This document shows positions 30,602-39,396 of a stretch of DNA of 64,000 bases, one piece after another. Location of the stretch: positions 1-64,000 of the forward strand of contig NZ_JAMJWG010000030.1 in the NCBI RefSeq assembly GCF_024435355.1. Reading direction: 5' to 3'. Each line of letters opens with the position of its first letter. The first letter of the stretch is position 1. Made by a program: the position numbers and the translations under genes. The notes below the pieces were generated by a model that ran no database searches, was not told where the DNA came from, and saw only the letters and a program-made list of their open reading frames with translations. The stretch comes from Streptomyces odontomachi. GTDB lineage: Bacteria; Actinomycetota; Actinomycetes; Streptomycetales; Streptomycetaceae.

Positions 30602-32539
30602 GTGACCAGCCAGGTCAGTAGCCCAGCCGAGTTGTCCGACGAGGACGCCGGCCAGCAGCTCACCCCGCGGCCGGAGCCAGGCGACAAAGAGATCCGCCGG
30701 CTGGACCGTGTGATCATCCGGTTCGCGGGTGACTCCGGTGACGGAATGCAGTTGACGGGTGACCGTTTCACATCCGAGACGGCCTCCTTCGGCAACGATC
30801 TGTCCACCCTGCCGAACTTCCCTGCTGAGATCCGCGCTCCCGCCGGCACGCTCCCCGGCGTCTCCTCCTTCCAGCTCCACTTCGCCGACCACGACATCCT
30901 CACCCCCGGCGACGCACCCAACGTGCTGGTGGCGATGAACCCCGCCGCCCTCAAGGCCAACCTGGCAGACCTGCCGCCGGGCGCAGAGATCATCGTCAAC
31001 ACGGACGAGTTCACCACGCGCGCCCTGACCAAGGTCGGCTACGCGGTCTCGCCGCTGGAGGACGGCTCGCTGGACGCCTACCGCGTGCACCCCGTACCGC
31101 TGAGCACGCTGACGGTGGAGGCCCTGAAGGACTTCGGCCTGCCCCGCAAGGACGCCGACCGGTCGAAGAACATGTTCGCCCTGGGACTGCTCTCCTGGAT
31201 GTACCACCGGCCCACCGAGGGCACCGAGGCGTTCCTGAAGACCAAGTTCGCCAAGAAGCCGCAGATCGCCGAGGCCAACCTGACGGCCTTCCGGGCCGGC
31301 TGGAACTTCGGCGAGACCACCGAGGACTTCGCCGTCTCCTACGAGGTGGCCCCCGCGTCCACGGCCTTCCCGACGGGCACCTACCGCAACATCTCCGGCA
31401 ACCTGGCGCTGGCCTACGGCTTGGTCGCCGCCTCCCAGCAGGCCGATCTGCCGCTGTTCCTCGGCTCGTACCCGATCACGCCGGCCTCCGACATCCTCCA
31501 CGAGCTCAGCAAGCACAAGAACTTCGGCGTGCGCACCTTCCAGGCGGAGGACGAGATCGCCGGAATCGGTGCGGCGCTGGGTGCCGCCTTCGGTGGATCC
31601 CTCGGCGTGACCACGACATCCGGGCCCGGCATCGCGCTCAAGAGCGAGACCATCGGCCTGGCCGTCTCCCTCGAGCTGCCGCTGCTGGTGATCGACATCC
31701 AGCGGGGTGGTCCGTCCACCGGTCTGCCGACCAAGACGGAGCAGGCCGACCTGCTCCAGGCCATGTACGGGCGCAACGGCGAAGCCCCCGTTCCCGTCAT
31801 CGCCCCGCAGACCCCCGCGGACTGCTTCGACGCCGCGGTGGAGGCCGCCCGGATCGCGCTGACCTACCGCACCCCGGTCTTCCTGCTGTCCGACGGTTAC
31901 CTGGCCAACGGCTCCGAGCCCTGGCGGATCCCCGACGTCGACGACCTGCCGGACCTGCGGGTGCAGTTCGCCCAGGCTCCGAACCACACCCTGGAGGACG
32001 GCACCGAGGCCTTCTGGCCCTACAAGCGGGACCCTGAGACGCTCGCCAGGCCGTGGGCGATCCCGGGCACCCCCGGGCTCGAGCACCGTATCGGCGGCAT
32101 CGAGAAGCAGGACGGCACGGGCAACATCTCCTACGACCCGGCCAACCACGACTTCATGGTCCGTACCCGCCAGGCCAAGATCGACGGGATTCGGGTGCCG
32201 GACATCGCCGTGGACGACCCCACGGGCGAGGCGGAGCTGCTGGTGCTCGGCTGGGGCTCGACCTACGGTCCGATCACGGCGGCGGTCCGACGGCTGCGCC
32301 GGGCCGGGGAGCACATCGCCCAGGCCCACCTGCGCCATCTGAACCCGTTCCCCGCCAACCTCGGCGAGATCCTCAAGCGCTACGACAAGGTGATCATCCC
32401 GGAGATGAACCTCGGGCAGCTGGCCCAGCTGATCCGGGCGCGTTACCTGGTCGACGCCCGGTCCTACACGCAGGTGCGTGGCCTGCCGTTCAAGGCCGAG
32501 CAGCTCGCCACGGCCCTCAAGGAGGCCCTCGATGACTGA
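30602..32539 (+). CDS. korA: 2-oxoacid:ferredoxin oxidoreductase, fused gamma/alpha subunit
   Basis: 645 residues. Residues about 30-215 are the gamma domain (VIIRFAGDSGDGMQLTGDRF) and the rest the alpha (pyrimidine-binding) part with GSYPITPASDILHEL and QAEDEIAGIGAALGAAFGG, the usual fused form in actinobacteria. With KorB it decarboxylates 2-oxoglutarate (or a related 2-oxoacid) to the acyl-CoA and reduces ferredoxin, allowing an oxygen-tolerant variant of the TCA cycle. GTG 30602 has GGAGG nine bases upstream. Overlaps korB by eight bases. Its ferredoxin product could feed the nearby respiratory complexes. Confidence 0.92.
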   Translation: MTSQVSSPAELSDEDAGQQLTPRPEPGDKEIRRLDRVIIRFAGDSGDGMQLTGDRFTSETASFGNDLSTLPNFPAEIRAPAGTLPGVSSFQLHFADHDILTPGDAPNVLVAMNPAALKANLADLPPGAEIIVNTDEFTTRALTKVGYAVSPLEDGSLDAYRVHPVPLSTLTVEALKDFGLPRKDADRSKNMFALGLLSWMYHRPTEGTEAFLKTKFAKKPQIAEANLTAFRAGWNFGETTEDFAVSYEVAPASTAFPTGTYRNISGNLALAYGLVAASQQADLPLFLGSYPITPASDILHELSKHKNFGVRTFQAEDEIAGIGAALGAAFGGSLGVTTTSGPGIALKSETIGLAVSLELPLLVIDIQRGGPSTGLPTKTEQADLLQAMYGRNGEAPVPVIAPQTPADCFDAAVEAARIALTYRTPVFLLSDGYLANGSEPWRIPDVDDLPDLRVQFAQAPNHTLEDGTEAFWPYKRDPETLARPWAIPGTPGLEHRIGGIEKQDGTGNISYDPANHDFMVRTRQAKIDGIRVPDIAVDDPTGEAELLVLGWGSTYGPITAAVRRLRRAGEHIAQAHLRHLNPFPANLGEILKRYDKVIIPEMNLGQLAQLIRARYLVDARSYTQVRGLPFKAEQLATALKEALDD

Positions 32540-33635
32540 CACCACCACACGCAGGAACGGTGCCGGCGCGGGTGCCGCGGGCCAGGGCATCGAGGCCCTG
32601 AAGCTGGTCCCCAAGGCCACCGCCAAGCAGTCCGCGCGGGACTTCAAGTCCGACCAGGAAGTGCGCTGGTGCCCCGGCTGCGGCGACTACGCGGTCCTCG
32701 CCGCCGTCCAGGGCTTCATGCCGGAGCTCGGCCTGGCCAGAGAGAACATCGTCTTCGTCTCCGGCATCGGCTGCTCCTCCCGGTTCCCGTACTACATGAA
32801 CACGTACGGGATGCACTCCATCCACGGCCGGGCGCCGGCCATCGCCACCGGTCTGGCGGCCTCCCGCCCCGACCTCTCCGTCTGGGTCATCACCGGCGAC
32901 GGCGACTCCCTGTCGATCGGCGGCAACCACCTCATCCACGCCCTCCGGCGCAATGTGAACCTGAAGATCCTGCTGTTCAACAACCGGATCTACGGTCTCA
33001 CCAAGGGCCAGTACTCCCCCACCAGCGAAGTCGGCAAGATCACCAAGTCGACGCCGATGGGGTCCCTGGACTACCCCTTCAACCCGCTGTCGCTGGCCCT
33101 GGGCTCCGAGGCGTCGTTCGTCGCGCGCAGCGTCGACTCCGACCGGCAGCACCTCACCAGCGTGCTGCGCCAGGCCGCCGCGCACCGCGGCACCGCCCTG
33201 GTCGAGATCTACCAGAACTGCAACATCTTCAACGATGGTGCGTTCGAGGCCGTCAAGGACCGCCAGCTGGCCCAGGAGGCGGTGATCCGGCTGGAGCACG
33301 GCCGGCAGATCCGCTTCGGCGCCGACGGTTCCAAGGGCGTGGTGCGCGACGCGATCACCGGTGACCTCACCGTGGTGCCCGTCACCCCGGAGAACGAGTC
33401 CCAGATCCTCGTCCACGACGCGCACAACCCCAGCCCCACCACGGCCTTCGCGCTGACCCGTCTGGCCGACCCCACCACATTGCACCAGACGCCCATCGGC
33501 GTCTTCCGCGACGTGGACCGGCCGGTGTACGACACGTTGATGAACGACCAGCTCGACGCCGCCGTGCAGCAGCAGGGCAAGGGCGACCTCGCCGCTCTGC
33601 TGACCGGAAACGACACCTGGACGGTCGCCGGCTAA
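32532..33635 (+). CDS. korB: 2-oxoacid:ferredoxin oxidoreductase, beta subunit
   Basis: 367 residues, the thiamine-diphosphate-binding beta subunit: VRWCPGCGDYAVLAAVQ at the N-terminus, then GDGDSLSIGGNHLIHALRRN with the ThDP/Mg motif (GDGD...N) and NNRIYGLTKGQ. Only the CPGC cysteines and one more (GCSS) are available for the [4Fe-4S] cluster, as usual in this two-subunit type. ATG 32532 has GGAGG six bases upstream, inside the korA end. Followed by a strong terminator. Confidence 0.92.
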   Translation: MTDTTTRRNGAGAGAAGQGIEALKLVPKATAKQSARDFKSDQEVRWCPGCGDYAVLAAVQGFMPELGLARENIVFVSGIGCSSRFPYYMNTYGMHSIHGRAPAIATGLAASRPDLSVWVITGDGDSLSIGGNHLIHALRRNVNLKILLFNNRIYGLTKGQYSPTSEVGKITKSTPMGSLDYPFNPLSLALGSEASFVARSVDSDRQHLTSVLRQAAAHRGTALVEIYQNCNIFNDGAFEAVKDRQLAQEAVIRLEHGRQIRFGADGSKGVVRDAITGDLTVVPVTPENESQILVHDAHNPSPTTAFALTRLADPTTLHQTPIGVFRDVDRPVYDTLMNDQLDAAVQQQGKGDLAALLTGNDTWTVAG

Positions 33636-33659
33636 CCCGTTCGGCCGACCGCCTCGCCT

Positions 33660-33699
33660 GAAGCGGCCCGGATCTGGTCACCCAGGTCCGGGCCGCTTC
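33660..33699 (+). terminator. Strong hairpin terminator after korAB
   Basis: Thirteen-base arms GAAGCGGCCCGGA and TCCGGGCCGCTTC pair perfectly, and the loop itself contains CTGG/CCAG, extending the stem. It lies 24 bases past the korB stop. Confidence 0.85.
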
Positions 33700-33893
33700 G
33701 CGTGGGGGCCGCCCTCGTGCAGGCCGCTGCGCGTGTGGGGGGGGGCTGCCCTCGTACTGTCATGACCGTATGGCGATACGCACATGACAGCGATCGGGCG
33801 GCGGCGTTACCGTCATCTGGTCGGCCTGCGCGCGATGGCGTCGGCCGGCGAGACCGAGAACGCGCCGAGGGAAGAGCGAGAGAAGAGGGAGTC

Positions 33894-34907
33894 GTGACCA
33901 CGAGGGGCGAACAGCGCATCGGGCTGCTGAACGGCATCGCTGCATATGGCCTGTGGGGTCTCGTCCCGCTGTTCTGGCCGCTCGTCGACTCGGCCGGCGC
34001 CGTCGAGATCCTCGCCCACCGCATGGTGTGGTCCCTGGTCCTCGTCGTGTTGGTCCTGCTGGTGATGCGACGTTGGGCGTGGGCGGGCACGCTGTTGCGG
34101 CAGCCGCGCAAACTGGCGCTGGTCGTCGTCGCGGCCGCGACGATCACGGTCAACTGGGGTGTCTACATCTGGGCCGTGAACTCCGGCCATGTGGTGGAGG
34201 CGTCCCTTGGATACTTCATCAACCCGCTGGTCACCATAGCCATGGGTGTGCTGCTGCTGAAGGAACGGCTGCGGCCCGCGCAATGGGTGGCAGTCGGGAC
34301 GGGTTTCGTCTCGGTGGTCACCTTGACGTTCGGCTACGGCCAGCCTCCGTGGATCTCGCTCTGCCTCGCCTTCTCGTTCGCCAGCTACGGGCTGGCCAAG
34401 AAGAAGGTCGGGCTCAGCGGGCTGGAGTCACTGGCTGCGGAGGCGACGGTCCAGTTCCTGCCGGCGTTGGCGTATCTGCTGTGGCTGGGGGCGCGCGGCG
34501 AGGGCACGTTCACGTCCCAGGGCGCCGGGCACGCCGCGCTGCTCGCCTCCGCCGGCCTGGTGACGGCGATACCGCTGGTCTGCTTCGGTGCGGCGGCCAT
34601 CCGGGTGCCGCTGTCCATGCTCGGACTGCTCCAGTACCTGACGCCGACGCTCCAGTTCCTGCTCGGGGTGGTCTACTTCCACGAGGAGATGCCCCCCGAG
34701 CGGTGGGCCGGCTTCGCCCTCGTATGGCTGGCGCTCTCGGTACTGACATGGGACGCGCTGCGCACCGCTCGGCGTACCAGGGCGGAGGTGACGCGGCTCC
34801 GTGCGGAGGCGGAGGCGGAGGGGGAGGCGGAGGGGGAGGCTTCCGAGAGCTCCCCGGAGGCGCAGCGGCCGGCGGGTCTCCCTGCCGCCGACCGGTCCGG
34901 TTCCTGA
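33894..34907 (+). CDS. rarD: RarD/EamA-family transporter
   Basis: 337 residues with ten hydrophobic helices forming two EamA repeats; GLLNGIAAYGLWGLVPLFWPLV and QYLTPTLQFLLGVVYFHEEM are typical of RarD (the chloramphenicol-sensitivity protein branch of the drug/metabolite transporters). Substrate unknown. A hydrophilic C-terminal tail contains a Glu/Ala repeat (EAEAEGEAEGEA) encoded by a GGAGGCGGAGG-type repeat. GTG 33894 has GAGG five bases upstream. Its stop codon is one base from the stop of the convergent ABC permease gene. Confidence 0.88.
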   Translation: MTTRGEQRIGLLNGIAAYGLWGLVPLFWPLVDSAGAVEILAHRMVWSLVLVVLVLLVMRRWAWAGTLLRQPRKLALVVVAAATITVNWGVYIWAVNSGHVVEASLGYFINPLVTIAMGVLLLKERLRPAQWVAVGTGFVSVVTLTFGYGQPPWISLCLAFSFASYGLAKKKVGLSGLESLAAEATVQFLPALAYLLWLGARGEGTFTSQGAGHAALLASAGLVTAIPLVCFGAAAIRVPLSMLGLLQYLTPTLQFLLGVVYFHEEMPPERWAGFALVWLALSVLTWDALRTARRTRAEVTRLRAEAEAEGEAEGEASESSPEAQRPAGLPAADRSGS

Positions 34908-34908
34908 G

Positions 34909-36066
34909 CTACGCCGTGATGTCCTTCGTCGAGAAGCGAGCCCAGGCCGCCGAGCCGAACACGGCGACGTACAGGCCCTGAAGGCCCAGGTTCCTGATCA
35001 CGTCGTCCCAGTAGACGGGTGCGCGCATCACGTCGGCGAAGGACAGCCAGTAGTGCGAGAAGAAGTACGGGCGGAGCGCGTGCAGCTGCGGGATCGCATC
35101 CAGGATCTGGATGGTGATCAGCAGGCCCACGGTGGTCGCCATGGCCGCGATGCCGCTGCTGGTCAGGGTCGAGACGAACAGCCCGAGGGCGGCGAGACCG
35201 AGCAGTGAGGCGGCGACGAGCAGCGCGACCAGCAGCGCACGCAGCAGGCCGGCGCCGAAACTGATCGTGGTGCCGGAGATGGTGGTGACATCCCCGAGCG
35301 GAAAGAGCACTGCTCCGGTGGCGAGCGCGAAGACGGCCACGACCACCGTGGCCACCAGGCAGAACGTCATCGTCGTCGCATATTTGACCAGCAGCAGCCG
35401 GGTACGGCCGGCGGGCGCCACCAGCAGGTAGCGCAGCGTGCCCCCGTGCGCCTCACCCGCGATCGCATCGCCCGCGATGACGCCGATCGACATCGGCAGG
35501 AAGAACGGCAGGGTGGCGGCGAGCGCGGTGAAGACCAGGAAAAGGCCGTTGTTGGTGACCTGGGTGATGAACGCCGGACCGCCCTGACCGCCGCCACCGG
35601 AGCTGCCGCCGTCCGTCTCCAGCTTCACCGCGATCCCGACCAGCACGGGCACGGCCGCCAGCACGGCGAGCAGTGCGAGGGTGCGCCAACGGCGGAAGGT
35701 GATGGCCAGCTCGCTGCGGAAGAGCGCCAGACCCCAGGTCCATCGGCCCACCGCGTCCGGCGCAGCTGAGCGCGACACTGCGGCATTGGGCGCTGCCGAA
35801 CCCGACACTGCGGCATTGGACGCTGCCGAACCCGACACTGCGGCATTGGACGCTGCCGAACCCGACACTGCGGCATTGGACGCTGCCGAACCCGACACTG
35901 CGGCATTGGACGCTGCCGAACCCGAGTCTGCGGCATTGGACGCTGCCGAACCCGGCGCTGCCGCGCTCGAGGCTGCCGAGTCCGACGAGGGTCTCGTCCC
36001 GGACGTCGTCTCGGACGTCATCCCGGACGTCGTCTCGGTGGCCCGTGAGCCGTCAGCCTGCGACAT
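34909..36066 (-). CDS. ABC-2 type permease with repeat-expanded N-terminus
   Basis: 385 residues. Residues about 110-385 are an ABC-2 membrane domain with six helices and a long first extracytoplasmic loop (TDGGSSGGGGQGG...). The first roughly 105 residues are a disordered Ser/Ala/Asn-rich segment made of ten-residue repeats (GSAASNAAVS type) encoded by perfect 30-base tandem repeats (35773-35982), preceded by TTSG/MTSETTSG units. Typical homologues start close to the first helix. ATG 36066 has GGGGGAGG six bases upstream, so the repeat segment is very likely translated. Works with the ATPase gene upstream, overlapping it by 14 bases; substrate unknown. Confidence 0.88.
   Translation of the reverse strand: MSQADGSRATETTSGMTSETTSGTRPSSDSAASSAAAPGSAASNAADSGSAASNAAVSGSAASNAAVSGSAASNAAVSGSAASNAAVSGSAAPNAAVSRSAAPDAVGRWTWGLALFRSELAITFRRWRTLALLAVLAAVPVLVGIAVKLETDGGSSGGGGQGGPAFITQVTNNGLFLVFTALAATLPFFLPMSIGVIAGDAIAGEAHGGTLRYLLVAPAGRTRLLLVKYATTMTFCLVATVVVAVFALATGAVLFPLGDVTTISGTTISFGAGLLRALLVALLVAASLLGLAALGLFVSTLTSSGIAAMATTVGLLITIQILDAIPQLHALRPYFFSHYWLSFADVMRAPVYWDDVIRNLGLQGLYVAVFGSAAWARFSTKDITA
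35773..35982. repeat. 30-bp tandem repeat, six near-identical copies plus one diverged
   Basis: The unit begins CGACACTGCGGCATTGGACG and is 30 bases long. Copies start at 35773, 35803, 35833, 35863, 35893 and 35923, with a degenerate seventh at 35953; several are identical. All stay in frame within the ABC permease gene. Confidence 0.92.
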
Positions 36067-37021
36067 CGAAGCCCTCCCCCGTCAGGGCCACGAACGCGTC
36101 CTCCAGCGAGGGTCGTTCCAGGCCGAAGCCGCGCACCCGTACGCCCGCGGCCACCAACAGGGCGTTCACCTCCGCGAGGTCCCTCTCCGGTGGATCGCCC
36201 GTCACGCGATCGCCGGTCACCACGACATCGGTCACGCCCTGCTCCTTCAGTACGCGGGCCGCGTCGCCCGGGTCCGGTGTGGTCACCGCGAGCCGCCCGT
36301 GCAGGCCCGCCGCCAGGTCGGCCACCAACCCCTGCGTGATGAGCCGGCCCTTCGCCATCACCGCGGCATGCGTGCAGACCTGCTCGATCTCGTCGAGCAG
36401 GTGGGAGGAGAGGAAGACGGTCGTGCCGTCCGAGGCGAGCTCGCGGACCAGGCTCCGGATCTCCCGCATGCCCTGCGGGTCGAGGCCGTTGGTGGGCTCG
36501 TCGAGGACTAGGAGCCGACGGGGGCGCAGCAGGGCCGCCGCAAGACCGAGGCGCTGCTTCATCCCGAGCGAGTACGCCTTCGCCTTCTTCCCTGCTGCCG
36601 CCGCCAACCCGACCCGTTCCAGCGCGACGGCGACCCGGGCGCTCCGGGTGCGCGAATCCGCGGACGGGTCGGCCGCGTCGTAGCGCAGCAGATTGTCGCG
36701 GCCGGACAGGAAGCCGTACAGCGCGGGCCCCTCGATGAGCGCGCCCACCTGCGGCAATACCGTGCGCTCCGCCCGCGGCATGTGCTGACCGAGTACCCGG
36801 GCCGTGCCGGAGGTCGGCTCGATCAGCCCCATCAGCATGCGGATGGTGGTCGTCTTGCCGGAGCCGTTCGGCCCGAGGAAGCCGAAGACGCTCCCCGCCG
36901 GGACGCTCAGGTCGAGCCGGTCGACGGCGAGCTGACCGCCGCGGTAGCGCTTGGTGAGCGCACGCGTGGCGATCACCGCACCGGGATCCGCGTCGGGCCT
37001 CGCAGCTGGCAGCTCATCCAT
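36053..37021 (-). CDS. ABC transporter ATP-binding protein
   Basis: 322 residues. Walker A GPNGSGKTT (about 50-58), signature YSLGMKQRLGLA, Walker B LLVLDEPTNGLDP, and the H loop LSSHLLDEIE. The group resembles drug or bacitracin-type exporter ATPases that pair with one ABC-2 permease. ATG 37021 was chosen because AGGAGG lies four bases upstream; the open frame begins seven codons earlier without a ribosome site. A 16-base-pair perfect inverted repeat lies 35-71 bases upstream of the start. Confidence 0.92.
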   Translation of the reverse strand: MDELPAARPDADPGAVIATRALTKRYRGGQLAVDRLDLSVPAGSVFGFLGPNGSGKTTTIRMLMGLIEPTSGTARVLGQHMPRAERTVLPQVGALIEGPALYGFLSGRDNLLRYDAADPSADSRTRSARVAVALERVGLAAAAGKKAKAYSLGMKQRLGLAAALLRPRRLLVLDEPTNGLDPQGMREIRSLVRELASDGTTVFLSSHLLDEIEQVCTHAAVMAKGRLITQGLVADLAAGLHGRLAVTTPDPGDAARVLKEQGVTDVVVTGDRVTGDPPERDLAEVNALLVAAGVRVRGFGLERPSLEDAFVALTGEGFDVAG

Positions 37022-37055
37022 CGGGCCTCCTGACGGGGACACTCGGTATCACGGG

Positions 37056-37092
37056 GACCCTGCGGTATCGAGGGGATCGATACCGCAGGGTC
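37056..37092. promoter_or_regulatory. Perfect 16-bp inverted repeat with TATCGA boxes, upstream of ABC operon
   Basis: The arm GACCCTGCGGTATCGA (37056-37071) is matched exactly by its complement at 37077-37092 around GGGGA. Further copies of GGTATC occur at 37045 and 37093, the latter inside GGTATCGATCC. Placed 35-71 bases before the ATPase start codon, it looks like an operator or a structured 5' leader that controls the transporter. The cognate regulator is not in the window. Confidence 0.55.
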
Positions 37093-37448
37093 GGTATCGA
37101 TCCGAACGTTACGTTGCCGGATGCCCCCGGCTGGCGCCGAGCCCCACGCGGACGAGCGAGGGACCCGGCAACCTGATCACCGGCTACCGGACTACCGGCA
37201 ACCGGGCAACCGGGCTCCTGGGCTCCCGGGCTCCCGGGCTCCCGAGGGGCTACCGGGGCGGGACGCCCGAGCGTGGCTGGCGCCAAGGCCCCTACGCCCT
37301 CGCGGCCAACGCCACGCGCGGCCACCCATGCCACGCACCCCACCGCAGCGCCCCGGGCTCGGGCCCAGGCCCGCTACCGGGGCGGTCGGGCACCGACCGC
37401 CGCAGCCGTGCACCGACCGACACCGCCCGGCACCGACCGGCACCGCCC

Positions 37449-37520
37449 GACCCGGTGGGCGCCGGGCACCGCCCGACCCGGTGGGCGCCGGGCACCGACC
37501 GACCCGGTGGGCGCCGGCAG
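37449..37520. repeat. 26-bp tandem repeat, 2.8 copies
   Basis: Unit begins GACCCGGTGGGCGCCGGGCA; copies start at 37449, 37475 and 37501 (partial). It lies just downstream of the stop of the leftward RseB-like gene. Confidence 0.75.
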
Positions 37521-37537
37521 CCAGGCGGCATCGTGCC

Positions 37538-38905
37538 CTACTGCGCGGCGTTCGCCGCCTTCACCAGCGCGTCCTTGGTGACCGCGCCGACGTAAACCTT
37601 GCCGTCGTCGGTGACCAGGGCGTTGATCAGCCGGGTCGAGAAGACGGTGCCGGAGCCGAACTTCCCCTGTGCCTTGTCGCCCAGGGAGTCCAGCAAATGC
37701 TCGGCGTCCGGAGGTAGCTGGCCGGAGCCGGCGGACGGCATGCCCTGCCCACCCGGCATGGTGAACTCGGCGATGGCGCCCCAGCCCTTGCCGATGACCT
37801 TCACGTCATCCGGCCCGTTCGACTGGCCGGCGCCCTTCGACTCCCTCAGCTTCTTCAAGTCCTCGGGATCCTTCAGACCCTTGAGGTCTTTGAGGCTCTT
37901 GAGGTCCTTCGAACCCTTCGGAGCGCCCAGGCCGGGCTGGCCCTGCTGGGCCTTCCGGGCCTCGTCCGCCTCCGTCACCTTCGTGCCCTTCGGCGGGGTG
38001 AAGTCGAAGGTGGACGCTGCCGGCTTGCCGAAGTCGACCTTGGTGTAGCCCACGTCGACGACCGCGCTGCCGCCCGAGGCCGGGGTGAGCGTGAACTTCA
38101 GCGGAGTGCCGGTCTTCGCGTCCACCGCGACGCTGATCGCTCCGACCGTCGAACCGGACTGCTTCGGCTTGAGGACCAGCCGGTACGCGTCGCGGTCGGC
38201 CACCCGCTCCGTGCCGTCGACGGTCACCGACGTGGTGTCGTCGCTCGCCTTGAGCATCTGTCGGGCCAACTCGTCCGGAGTGGCCGGCGGTTTGCTCTGC
38301 TCAGGCGATTTGCCGGAACGGTGAGATTTATCCGTCTTGGCGTGATACGCCTCGTCCGACGCGCTGTCGTACGCCCACAGCTCGCCACCGTTGTGGATCA
38401 CGCTGTACTCGGATGCATGGTCCAGGATGGAGAGCTTCTGGCGGTCGGGACCGTCCGTCGCCACTCGGAGCGTGTGGGCACCGGAGAGCAGCTCCGTCAG
38501 CCGGGACTGCGGATCGGCTGACGATCCCGAGCCCGCGCCGGGGGCGTGCGCCCCGGAGCCACCCGCGGCACCCGGCACGAAGGCCGCGACGCCACCGAGG
38601 TCCGGCAGACCGAGGTCGGTGTTGATCTTCACGGTGCCGGACAGCTGTTGCGTATCCGACGCGGCTATCTTCTCGACGAGCTGCTGCGCGCTGATCTTCG
38701 GCAGGTCGGGATCGCCGGAGTCGGCAAGCGCCGGGACCAACCCGATGGTCGCCGCCGCCACTCCGATCACCGCGAACGGGACCACGTACCGGGCCGCCTT
38801 GCCGCCCCTGCGGGCCTGAGCGGCGCCGGCCGCCGTGGGCCCGTCGGACCGCTGGGGCCCATCGGGGGAGAAATCACCGGATTCGCCGGATTCATACGGT
38901 GCCAT
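37538..38905 (-). CDS. Membrane-anchored RseB/LolA-like protein
   Basis: 455 residues. A short cytoplasmic tail (about 1-38), one membrane helix (about 39-61, VVPFAVIGVAAATIGLVPAL), and a large extracytoplasmic part with a LolA/RseB-like beta-sheet fold (repeated ALTV/VDVGYTKVDFGKPAASTFDFTPP segments). A second part contains a Lys/Asp/Leu repeat (KDLKSLKDLKGLKD, about 340-365). Such proteins are listed in actinobacteria as outer membrane lipoprotein carrier-like or sigma-factor regulatory proteins; no lipobox is seen. ATG 38905 has GGAGG and AGGG upstream. Function unknown; perhaps lipid or cell-envelope sensing next to the ABC exporter. Confidence 0.7.
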   Translation of the reverse strand: MAPYESGESGDFSPDGPQRSDGPTAAGAAQARRGGKAARYVVPFAVIGVAAATIGLVPALADSGDPDLPKISAQQLVEKIAASDTQQLSGTVKINTDLGLPDLGGVAAFVPGAAGGSGAHAPGAGSGSSADPQSRLTELLSGAHTLRVATDGPDRQKLSILDHASEYSVIHNGGELWAYDSASDEAYHAKTDKSHRSGKSPEQSKPPATPDELARQMLKASDDTTSVTVDGTERVADRDAYRLVLKPKQSGSTVGAISVAVDAKTGTPLKFTLTPASGGSAVVDVGYTKVDFGKPAASTFDFTPPKGTKVTEADEARKAQQGQPGLGAPKGSKDLKSLKDLKGLKDPEDLKKLRESKGAGQSNGPDDVKVIGKGWGAIAEFTMPGGQGMPSAGSGQLPPDAEHLLDSLGDKAQGKFGSGTVFSTRLINALVTDDGKVYVGAVTKDALVKAANAAQ

Positions 38906-39396
38906 GTTGTGCCCTACCTCCGTGGCTCGGCGGCGGCCTACCCTTATCCGTCACTCTTCCCCCGCTGCGCGCGGAGGTCCACCACCCCGGTGCCGCCATT
39001 CTCACCCGAATTGGTCAGGGGTGGTGATTTCCATCCGACCAAATTCGCGCCCCGGTGGCGTCAGCCCGCGGGATCAACTCGGTGTACGCCTCGGGTATGA
39101 CGGCGAGCCGTCCCCTGCGCGCGCACCCCGTAGGGGGCGATCCCACCGGGTGCCCGTGGGACCCGCGGCGACCTCGCCGACCTCGGCGGTCGCCGACCGA
39201 ACCCGCCTGTATCACCCGTGCCACCCCTACCGGCCGAACCAGCCGAACCAGCCGAACCAGCCGTACCAGCCGGGATCCGTACCGCCCCTACCAGCCGGGA
39301 CCCGCACCGCCCGTACCAGCCGGGATCCGTACCAGCCGGGACCCGCGTACCGCCCGTACCGGCCGGGGCCTCGGCAGCGGAGGCCGGGAAGGGCAT
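38906..39396. other. 491-bp intergenic with ACCAGCCGG-type repeats
   Basis: No gene accepted. A rightward frame through it reads as Pro/Asn/Gln/Tyr-rich repeats, which merely reflect the tandem repeat at 39232-39360. The left part should hold the promoter of the RseB-like gene and the right part the end of the polyprenyl synthase transcript. Confidence 0.5.
39232..39360. repeat. Short tandem repeat, CCGAACCAG then ACCAGCCGGGATCCGT units
   Basis: Three CCGAACCAG units lead into repeated blocks built from ACCAGCCGGGAYCCG and TACCGCCC. Units range from 9 to about 30 bases and are imperfect. They lie just downstream of the polyprenyl synthase stop codon. Confidence 0.7.

Larger units (their letters stand above)
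37022..37537. other. 516-bp repeat-rich intergenic
   Basis: No gene is supported. The right-hand (transcript-upstream) side carries the promoter and leader of the ABC operon with a cluster of GGTATCGA boxes and a perfect long inverted repeat (37056-37092). The remainder is GC-rich tandem repeat: nine-base GGGCTCCCG units near 37215-37245 and a 26-base repeat at 37449-37520. Confidence 0.6.
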
